DNA of 64,000 bases from assembly GCF_030269605.1 (NCBI RefSeq), contig NZ_BSTQ01000026.1, positions 23,823 through 87,822 of the forward strand. The letters run 5' to 3'. The notes beneath the pieces are model-generated. The model made no database searches. It was not told where the DNA came from and was given only the letters and a program-made list of their open reading frames with translations. The DNA is from Lentzea sp. NBRC 105346 (GTDB lineage: Bacteria; Actinomycetota; Actinomycetes; Mycobacteriales; Pseudonocardiaceae). Position numbers and translations under genes: made by a program. Shown here in pieces: positions 57,990-64,000 of the stretch; within the stretch, counting starts at the first letter, position 1, and each line of letters opens with the position of its first letter.

Positions 57990-58877
57990 ATGAAGGTGGC
58001 TGACCGGGAGAAGACCGCCGAGAGGCTGCTCAAGTCCTCGGCCGACAAGTTCTACGACCCCGAGGTCGACATCGACTGGGCCGCGCCGCTCGTCGACGGG
58101 AAGTTCTTCGTTCCCGAGCACCGGATCTCGCTGTACGGCACGCCGATGTACGAGTCGTTGTCGCTCGAGCAACGGATCGAGCTGTCCAAGCACGAGCTGG
58201 CCAGCGTCGCGTCGGTCGGCCTGTGGTTCGAGCTGCTGCTGATGCAGATGCTGGTCAAGGTCGTCTACAACACCGACCCGACGTCACGGCACGCCCAGTA
58301 CGCGCTGACCGAGGTCGCGGACGAGTGCCGCCACTCGACGATGTTCGCGCGCCTGGTCGAACGGGTCGGCTGCCCCGCGTACGGACCGGTGCGGCAGGTG
58401 CACCGGCTCGGCAAGCTGCTGCCGACGGTCGGGTACGGGCCCGCGATGTACGGCTCCATCCTGGTCGCGGAGGAGATCCTCGACCGGCTGCAGCGCGAGG
58501 CGATGGCCGACGACAACGTGCAGCCGCTCGTGCGCATGGTCAACCGCATCCACGTGCTGGAGGAGGCGCGGCACGTGCGGTTCGCGCGCGAGGAGGTCGT
58601 GCGCGGCATGCCGTCGTTGTCCCGCGCGGAGCTGGCCTACCAGCGCTGGCTGGTGGCGAACGTGTCGATGTACATCACCCGGACGATCATCAACCCGGCC
58701 GTGTACTCGGCGGTGGGCCTCGACCCCCGGGAGGCGCGTCGCGCGGCGTTCGGCAACCCGCGGTTCCACGAGACCATGCAGTGGGCCGGGGAACGGATCA
58801 TCAGCTTCCTGGACGAGGTCGGCATGATCGGAAAGCCGGGGATGCGCGCATGGCGTCGCTCGTTCTTGATCGGCTGA
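57990..58877 (+). CDS. AurF-like non-haem diiron oxygenase
   Basis: 295 residues from ATG 57990. Carboxylate/His ligand pattern of the AurF (p-aminobenzoate N-oxygenase) family: HELASVASVG, EVADECRHSTMF, LVAEEILDRLQ and LEEARHVRFAREE. Members oxidise arylamines, though many act on unknown or lipid substrates. It overlaps a hydrolase gene by 28 bp. Regulation by the divergent TetR protein is likely. Confidence 0.85.
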   Translation: MKVADREKTAERLLKSSADKFYDPEVDIDWAAPLVDGKFFVPEHRISLYGTPMYESLSLEQRIELSKHELASVASVGLWFELLLMQMLVKVVYNTDPTSRHAQYALTEVADECRHSTMFARLVERVGCPAYGPVRQVHRLGKLLPTVGYGPAMYGSILVAEEILDRLQREAMADDNVQPLVRMVNRIHVLEEARHVRFAREEVVRGMPSLSRAELAYQRWLVANVSMYITRTIINPAVYSAVGLDPREARRAAFGNPRFHETMQWAGERIISFLDEVGMIGKPGMRAWRRSFLIG

Positions 58878-59632
58878 ACGTCGTCGAGTCCGGCGCCGGC
58901 GAGGTCACCGCGGTCCTGCTGCACGGCTGGACGCTGGACCACACGTCGTGGGACCGGGTGGCGCCGTCGTTGCCGGGCCGGGTGGTCCGGTACGACCACC
59001 GCGGTCACGGCGCGTCCGGCGCCGGACTGCCGGCGACGATCGAGGAGCTGGCGGACGACCTGGCGCTGGTCCTGTCCGAACGGGTGCCGACCGGCCGGAT
59101 CGTGCTGGCCGGTCACTCGATGGGCGGTATGACGATCATGGCGCTCGCGGAGGCGCATCCGGCGGTCTTCGAGCGGGTGTCCGGGGTGGCGCTGGTGGCC
59201 ACGTCCTGTGGCGACCTGCCGCCCGTGTCGCGCGTGGAGCGGCTGCTCGGCACGTGGATGGCGCGGCGTTCGACGGTCGGCTTCGCGCGGGTGATGAGTC
59301 CCGGCATCCGGGTGGGGCTGTTCGGCAAGGGGGCCTCGTGGTCCGACGTCCGCGCCTCGGCCGACGCGATCGGCCGGTGCGACGGGCCGAGCTTCGGCGG
59401 GTTCCGCGACTCGTTGTCGGCCCATCAGCGGCGGGAGGCGTTGCGGGCGCTCGCCGGCATTCCGACGGTCGTGCTGGCCGGCGGGGCGGACCGGCTCACG
59501 CCGTTGCGGCACGCGCGGGCGTTGGCCGAGGCGCTACCGCACGCCGAACTGGTGATCTACCCGCGTGCGGGTCACATGCTCCCCTTGGAACGTTCCACCG
59601 ACGTGGCAGGCCGCATCGCGCACCTGATGTGA
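58850..59632 (+). CDS. Alpha/beta hydrolase
   Basis: 260 residues from ATG 58850, inside the oxygenase gene. Nucleophile elbow GHSMGG, oxyanion VLLHGWTLDHTSWDRVA, Asp in LAGGADRLTP and His in YPRAGHMLPLE. General lipase/esterase or haloperoxidase-like fold. The overlap with the AurF-like gene suggests they handle one substrate in turn. A perfect hairpin follows at 59662. Confidence 0.85.
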   Translation: MASLVLDRLNVVESGAGEVTAVLLHGWTLDHTSWDRVAPSLPGRVVRYDHRGHGASGAGLPATIEELADDLALVLSERVPTGRIVLAGHSMGGMTIMALAEAHPAVFERVSGVALVATSCGDLPPVSRVERLLGTWMARRSTVGFARVMSPGIRVGLFGKGASWSDVRASADAIGRCDGPSFGGFRDSLSAHQRREALRALAGIPTVVLAGGADRLTPLRHARALAEALPHAELVIYPRAGHMLPLERSTDVAGRIAHLM

Positions 59633-59661
59633 CCCCAAGGGGAGATCGAGGGTGGAACAGC

Positions 59662-59695
59662 GAGGGCCACGTCCCGTCGGGGGGACGTGGCCCTC
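59662..59695. terminator. Bidirectional terminator hairpin
   Basis: Perfect 14-bp arms, GAGGGCCACGTCCC (59662-59675) and 59682-59695, with a 6-bp loop. It lies between a plus-strand and a minus-strand gene that converge, 8 bp from the second stop. Confidence 0.8.
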
Positions 59696-59703
59696 GTCCA
59701 CGT

Positions 59704-60336
59704 TCAGTGCTGCTGGAGCGGGAAACCGCCGCCGATGCCGCGCCACGTGAGGTTCGAGATGAGCGCGACGGCGTCGTCCTTGGGGACCTTGCGACCGTCC
59801 GCGAGCCACGCCCGCGCGGTCACCTGGGACAGGCCGACCAGGCCGACGGCCAGCAGGCGCGCCCGGTCCGGCGGCAGGCCCGCGTCCGCGGTGATCGTGT
59901 CCGTGATGGCGTCGACGGAGTCGGTGGTGGCGCGCTCGACGACCTCCAGCACAGCGGGCTCGCTGCGCAGGTCCGACTCGAAGACCATGCGGAACGCCTG
60001 GCCCTCGCCGTCGACGAAGTCGTAGAAGGCGGCCACGGTGGCGCGCACGCGCTGCTTGTTGTCCGGCGACGAGGCGATCGCCTGGCGGACCTGGCCGACG
60101 AGCTGGTCGACGTGTGACTCCAGCAGCGCCATGTACAGCTCGAGCTTGCCGGGGAAGTGTTGGTACAGCACCGGCTTCGACACACCCGCCCGCTCGGCGA
60201 TCTCGTCCATCGCGGCGGCGTGGTAGCCGTTGGCGACGAACACGTCCTGCGCCGCGGCGAGCAGTTGAGCACGTCGCGCGGTGCGTGGCAGTCGGACGCC
60301 ACGTCCCGCCGGTGCGCTCTGGGCTGTCTCCGTCAT
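59704..60336 (-). CDS. TetR-family regulator (Rv3208-like)
   Basis: 210 residues. Helix-turn-helix MDEIAERAGVSKPVLYQHFP at about 43-62. The C-terminus ends in GGGFPLQQH, with a conserved NLTWRGIGG stretch. By synteny (between DUF3107 and the DUF3152/moeZ genes) it matches Rv3208. It is divergent from an alpha/beta hydrolase. The target and ligand are unknown. Confidence 0.85.
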   Translation of the reverse strand: MTETAQSAPAGRGVRLPRTARRAQLLAAAQDVFVANGYHAAAMDEIAERAGVSKPVLYQHFPGKLELYMALLESHVDQLVGQVRQAIASSPDNKQRVRATVAAFYDFVDGEGQAFRMVFESDLRSEPAVLEVVERATTDSVDAITDTITADAGLPPDRARLLAVGLVGLSQVTARAWLADGRKVPKDDAVALISNLTWRGIGGGFPLQQH

Positions 60337-60462
60337 GGTGCCTCCAGCAGATCATCTCCGACTGGGAAAGGGGTTGCCCCGTCCCCAGCGCGAACGCAAC
60401 CTTACTCGCTAGTAGCCCAATTCTGGGAACCAGTTGAGAGCCTGATCCCGCATCCTGGGGAG

Positions 60463-61416
60463 GTGAGCCCCCTGACCAGAGTGACGCTATCGACGGTGGA
60501 CCTGCCTCCACTGGACAACACCATCACGCCGTGGCCCGGCACGTTCTACCAGGTGGACGACCACGAGATCCACGTCCGGGAGACACCTGGGCCTGACGAA
60601 ACAGCGGTGTACGTGCACGGGCTGGGGGGCTCGTCGACCAACTGGACAGACCTGGCACACCAGCTCAGCAACCACGCGCACGGCTATGCCATCGACCTAC
60701 CAGGTTTCGGCAGGTCAGAGCCCATCGCGGGCTACGACTTCAGCCTCCAGGCGCACGCTCGGACGGTGATCGGATTCATCGAGCGTCTCAACAGGCCCGT
60801 GCACCTGTTCGGCAACTCGATGGGCGGCGCGATCTCGTTGCTGGTCGCGGCCGAGCGGCCGGACCTGGTCAAGACGCTCACGCTGGTCTCGCCGGCCGTC
60901 CCGGACCTGCGGCCGCACCTGAGCCGCGTGTCCGACCCCCGGCTTCCGCTCGCGTACGTGCCGGTGCTCGGCAGGCGGGTGCGCAAGCAGTTGGCGCAGC
61001 TCACCGCGCGCGAGCGCACGGACCAGATGCTCAAGCTCTGCTTCGCCGAACCGGGCACGGTGCCCGAGCACCGCATCGAGGAGAGCATCCGGGAGAACGA
61101 GGAACGCGCGGCGCAGAAGTGGGCCGCCGCGGCACTCGGGCAGAGCACGATGGGGCTGATGCGCGCGTGGCTGGTGCCGCGGCGCCGGTCGTTGTGGCAG
61201 GTGCTGCATCGCGTCGCGGCGCCGACGCTGGTCGTGTGGGGCACCGAGGACAAGCTGGTCAGCGTGAACAAGGCGCCCAGAACGGTGAAAGCGCTGCGCA
61301 ACGGTCGACTGCTGGTGCTTCCGCGCACCGGGCACGTCGCCCAGATGGAGCGCCCTGCGACCGTGGCCAGGGCCGTTCTGGGGATGTGGGAAGCACTCGA
61401 TCGACACGCATGGTGA
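60463..61416 (+). CDS. Alpha/beta hydrolase
   Basis: 317 residues if from GTG 60463. That codon abuts the GGGGAGG site, so CTG 60472 or GTG 60481 may be used instead. Catalytic elbow GNSMGGA (Ser), oxyanion VYVHGLGGSSTNWTDLA, Asp in VVWGTEDKLVSV and His in RTGHVAQME. The cap region is long and basic (VPVLGRRVRKQLAQLTARER). It is a lipase/epoxide-hydrolase-like fold with unknown substrate, divergent from the TetR gene. Confidence 0.83.
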   Translation: MSPLTRVTLSTVDLPPLDNTITPWPGTFYQVDDHEIHVRETPGPDETAVYVHGLGGSSTNWTDLAHQLSNHAHGYAIDLPGFGRSEPIAGYDFSLQAHARTVIGFIERLNRPVHLFGNSMGGAISLLVAAERPDLVKTLTLVSPAVPDLRPHLSRVSDPRLPLAYVPVLGRRVRKQLAQLTARERTDQMLKLCFAEPGTVPEHRIEESIRENEERAAQKWAAAALGQSTMGLMRAWLVPRRRSLWQVLHRVAAPTLVVWGTEDKLVSVNKAPRTVKALRNGRLLVLPRTGHVAQMERPATVARAVLGMWEALDRHAW

Positions 61417-61456
61417 TGCCTGACGGCCATTTGTGTGATGTGGGACCCTGTTCGGC

Positions 61457-62440
61457 GTGAACCGGGCAGCCGAGAGACCAGCGGACGAGGTGGACCGCTA
61501 TCGCCGTGGTGCCCGACGCACAACCGCCGAACCGCTGGCGGCGTCGTGGGAGCCGGAGGGCCCCCACCGCGCGGCGCCGCGGCGTACACCCGCCAAGAAG
61601 CTGGTCGCCAACTACGGCTGGCGGATCTACGCGATCCCGGTGCTGATCGTGCTGACCGCACTGGTCGTGCTGGACACCCTGCAGCCCGGAAAAGCGCCCG
61701 CGTCGGACACCCCCGGAAGTGCGTCGGCGACGACGTCGAAGCCGCCCGCCGCCACCGAGGTGCAGGCGCCCAAGCAGAACCTCAACGTGCCGACCGCCGA
61801 GCTGCCCGCGGGCCCGGACTTCTCGACCGACGGCGCGGGCACGTGGCGGGCGCTGCCCGGCAGCGGGCCCCGGCTGGGTGAGGCGAACGCCGCGAACTTC
61901 ATGAAGTACGCGATCGCCATCGAGGACGGCGTGAAGGCCGCGGACTACGGCAACGACGACGCCGCGTTCGCGAACTCGGTCGACGCCTTCCTGGCGGACC
62001 CGCGCAGCTGGATCGGCACGAAGACGATCGCGCTGCAGAAGGTCGAGGCGAACCAGAACCCGGACTTCATCATCAGCCTGACGTCGACGAAGACGACGCA
62101 GAAGATGTGCGGCGCGCAGATCCCGTTCGAAACCTCCTGCTGGGACCCGCCGAGCGGCCGAGTGGTGATCAACGTGGCGCGCTGGGTGCGCGGCGCGAAG
62201 GCGTTCAGCGGCGACCTCGCCCTGTACCGCAACTACCTGATCAACCACGAGGTCGGCCACGCGCTGGGCAACGGCCACAAGCCGTGCCCGGAGAACGGCG
62301 CGGCGGCCCCGGTGATGATGCAGCAGACGTTCGGTGTGGCGAACAACTTCGTGGCCGAGCTCAACGCGGGCCAGGACAACGTTCCCGCTGATGGCAAGGT
62401 CTGCACCCCGAACGCGTTCCCGGCGCCTCCCGCTTCGTGA
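61457..62440 (+). CDS. DUF3152 membrane-anchored metalloprotease-like protein
   Basis: 327 residues from GTG 61457. Cytoplasmic basic/proline tail, one membrane helix (about 56-74) and a Ser/Pro linker precede an external domain with the metzincin zinc motif HExxHxxGxxH as NHEVGHALGNGH. Two Cys pairs (KMCGAQIPFETSCW; KPCPENG with KVCTP) suggest disulfides outside the cell. It is the counterpart of Rv3207c, next to moeZ. Substrate unknown. Confidence 0.87.
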   Translation: MNRAAERPADEVDRYRRGARRTTAEPLAASWEPEGPHRAAPRRTPAKKLVANYGWRIYAIPVLIVLTALVVLDTLQPGKAPASDTPGSASATTSKPPAATEVQAPKQNLNVPTAELPAGPDFSTDGAGTWRALPGSGPRLGEANAANFMKYAIAIEDGVKAADYGNDDAAFANSVDAFLADPRSWIGTKTIALQKVEANQNPDFIISLTSTKTTQKMCGAQIPFETSCWDPPSGRVVINVARWVRGAKAFSGDLALYRNYLINHEVGHALGNGHKPCPENGAAAPVMMQQTFGVANNFVAELNAGQDNVPADGKVCTPNAFPAPPAS

Positions 62441-62521
62441 GACGACTTCCCATCCGGGAAGACAGCAGGCAGTGTGGTTGTTGTCCTGGCCAGGGACTTG
62501 CTTTTCGTCGAGGAGGACCAG

Positions 62522-63694
62522 ATGGCGCTTCCGCCGCTCGTGGAGCCCGCAGCGGAGCTGACCAAGGAAGAAGTAGCGCGCTACAGCCGGCACCTGATCA
62601 TCCCGGACGTCGGGGTGGACGGCCAGAAACGGCTGAAGAACGCGAAGGTGCTGGTCGTCGGCGCCGGTGGCCTGGGCAGCCCCGCACTGCTGTACCTGGC
62701 GGCCGCGGGCGTGGGCACGCTGGGCGTGGTCGACTTCGACGTAGTGGACGAGTCGAACCTCCAGCGCCAGGTCATCCACGGCCAGTCCGATGTCGGCCGC
62801 CCCAAGGCCGAGTCCGCCCGCGACTCCGTCGCGGAGATCAACCCGTTCGTCAAGGTCGTGCTGCACCAGACGCACCTCAACTCCGAGAACGCGCTGGACA
62901 TCTTCCGCGACTACGACCTGATCCTGGACGGCACGGACAACTTCGCCACCAGGTACCTGGTGAACGACGCCGCCGTGCTGCTGGGCAAGCCGTACGTGTG
63001 GGGCTCGATCTTCCGCTTCGAGGGCCAGGTGTCCGTCTTCTGGGAGGACGCGCCCAACGGTCAGGGCCTGAACTACCGCGACCTTTACCCGGAGCCGCCG
63101 CCTCCCGGCATGGTCCCGTCGTGTGCCGAGGGTGGCGTGCTGGGTGTGCTGTGCGCGTCCATCGGTTCGATCATGGTTACCGAGGCGATCAAGCTGCTTA
63201 CCGGTATCGGTGAGCCGTTGCTCGGGCGTCTGATGGTGTACGACGCGTTGGAAATGTCGTACCGGACCATCCGAATCCGCAAGGACCCTGACTCACCGAA
63301 GATCACCGAGCTGATCGACTACGAGGCGTTCTGCGGGGTTGTGTCCGATGAGGCTGTGAACGCGGCGGCCGGGAACACGATCACGCCGTTGGAGCTCAAG
63401 CACAAGCAGGAGTCCGGTGAGGACTTCGTGCTGGTGGACGTGCGGGAGCCGCACGAGTTCGAGATCGTGCGGATTCCTGGGTCTGTGTTGATTCCGAAGG
63501 ATCGGATTTTGTCCGGGGAGGCTCTTGCGGAGCTGCCTCAGGACAAGCCTCTGGTTTTGCACTGCAAGTCTGGGCAGCGGTCGGCTGAGGCGCTTGCTGC
63601 TTTGCACCGGGCTGGGTTCAAGGACGCCGTGCATGTTGGTGGTGGCGTGCTGGCTTGGGCTCGGGAGGTTGATCCCTCGCTGCCTACCTACTGA
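62522..63694 (+). CDS. moeZ: MoeZ/MoeBR adenylyltransferase-sulfurtransferase
   Basis: 390 residues from ATG 62522, with GAGGA about 8 bp upstream. The ThiF/MoeB domain (about 1-275) has GAGGLGS (47-53), DFDVVDESNLQRQ and GTDNFATRYLVND. The rhodanese domain (about 290-390) has the persulfide Cys C348 in CKSGQRSA. It adenylates and thiocarboxylates ubiquitin-like sulfur carriers (MoaD, CysO and thiamine-type). From about 63330 the codon use changes to more GTT, CTT and GGG. Confidence 0.92.
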   Translation: MALPPLVEPAAELTKEEVARYSRHLIIPDVGVDGQKRLKNAKVLVVGAGGLGSPALLYLAAAGVGTLGVVDFDVVDESNLQRQVIHGQSDVGRPKAESARDSVAEINPFVKVVLHQTHLNSENALDIFRDYDLILDGTDNFATRYLVNDAAVLLGKPYVWGSIFRFEGQVSVFWEDAPNGQGLNYRDLYPEPPPPGMVPSCAEGGVLGVLCASIGSIMVTEAIKLLTGIGEPLLGRLMVYDALEMSYRTIRIRKDPDSPKITELIDYEAFCGVVSDEAVNAAAGNTITPLELKHKQESGEDFVLVDVREPHEFEIVRIPGSVLIPKDRILSGEALAELPQDKPLVLHCKSGQRSAEALAALHRAGFKDAVHVGGGVLAWAREVDPSLPTY

Positions 63695-64000
63695 GTGGTG
63701 TGTTGGAGGGGCGTTCCCGGTGGTCGGGGGCGCCCCTTCGGCATGTTGGCTGCCGGTTTGTGTTGACGCGGTGGCTTTTGTGGTGGGTTGCGTTTGTGTT
63801 GACGCGGCGGCTTTCGTGCTCGGGGCTCCGCCCCGGACCCCGGCTCAGCTCAAAGAGGGGCCCTTGGGTGGTTTCGTTTCGTAGTGGGTTGCGTTGGGGT
63901 GGTGTGCCCCTCCCGTCGCATCGCACCTGAGGCAGCCGCATCCGAGACCCCAGGTCAAGCGAAAAGCGTGCTTGACCTGGGGTCTCGGATGCGGCAGGGC
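63695..64000 (+). repeat. Gene-free tail with G/T-rich direct repeats and a 26-bp-arm hairpin
   Basis: No ORF is supported in these 306 bp. TGTGTTGACGCGG occurs twice (about 63760 and 63796) within longer similar units. A perfect inverted repeat follows: 63935-63960 (GCCGCATCCGAGACCC...) against 63970-63995, with a 9-bp loop. The right part (63956-64000) shares its skeleton with 725-775. The hairpin could end the moeZ transcript, though it lies 240 bp downstream. Confidence 0.75.

Noticed and set aside
1..64000. Prophage, insertion sequence, integrative element, tRNA or rRNA
   Set aside because: No transposase, integrase, phage structural gene or cloverleaf sequence was recognised. Gene order largely follows conserved actinobacterial blocks.

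Overview
This is high-GC actinobacterial DNA with many GTG starts, 4-bp start/stop overlaps and TTGTCCACA-type DnaA boxes. Gene content and order fit the order Pseudonocardiales (Lentzea, Saccharothrix, Actinosynnema and relatives); I cannot name the species. Nearly all of it is chromosomal core or near-core. I see no insertion sequence, prophage, CRISPR array, rRNA or tRNA.

Layout. (1) 1-8.8 kb: a block syntenic with Mycobacterium tuberculosis Rv1213-Rv1232: glgC (3' end), O-methyltransferase, sigE-rseA-htrA-tatB envelope-stress/Tat genes, Nudix, MarR, mrp, a DUF1003 protein and an MgtE-N/CBS protein. The same block resumes at 21.5-26.6 kb (Rv1234-like protein, lpqY-sugABC trehalose importer) and at 34.6 kb (corA). 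(2) 8.8-14.1 kb: an APH(6)-like kinase, malyl-CoA lyase, small membrane and zinc-ribbon proteins, and an acyl-CoA dehydrogenase. With the MaoC hydratase at 36 kb these look like the tail of the ethylmalonyl-CoA pathway. (3) 14.1-21.5 kb: a compact cluster built around a GTP cyclohydrolase II homologue whose catalytic-pocket Tyr is His, a zinc-site-deficient PTPS homologue, a creatininase-family amidohydrolase, MDR dehydrogenase, glycosyltransferase, methyltransferase, CDP-alcohol phosphatidyltransferase and YbhN-like membrane protein. I read it as an uncharacterised pathway making a GTP-derived, possibly membrane-linked metabolite; it is the best candidate for an undescribed system here. (4) 26.9-42.8 kb: mixed metabolic and regulatory genes (SDRs, XRE regulator, ParB-like protein, DUF2332 proteins, F420-type oxidoreductase, PHP, MarC, RecB-like nuclease, a Clp-N/UVR protein). 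(5) 42.8-51.9 kb: a complete Tad/Flp pilus locus: flp-tadE-tadG-cpaB-tadZ-tadA-tadB-tadC plus an orphan response regulator on the minus strand, and the prepilin peptidase on the plus strand. TadB carries a VWA domain. (6) 51.9-64 kb: a block syntenic with Rv3206-Rv3212: rhlE and its partner, a ferritin-like protein, DUF3107, TetR regulators, a metzincin-like DUF3152 protein and moeZ, plus an AurF-like oxygenase with a hydrolase.

Non-coding structure is unusually rich. There are three roughly 100-bp nested inverted repeats right behind genes, and a hairpin family with an identical GTCAG loop and a compensatory stem change 44 kb apart. A strong hairpin sits between flp and tadE. A 21-codon leader ORF precedes corA. 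A DnaA-box pair lies behind mrp. Two short dispersed repeat families occupy gene-free stretches, one of them represented at both ends of the window.

Limits: function calls rest on motif recognition by eye, and family names and synteny are from memory. Start codons were chosen from ribosome-binding sites, overlaps and family length.
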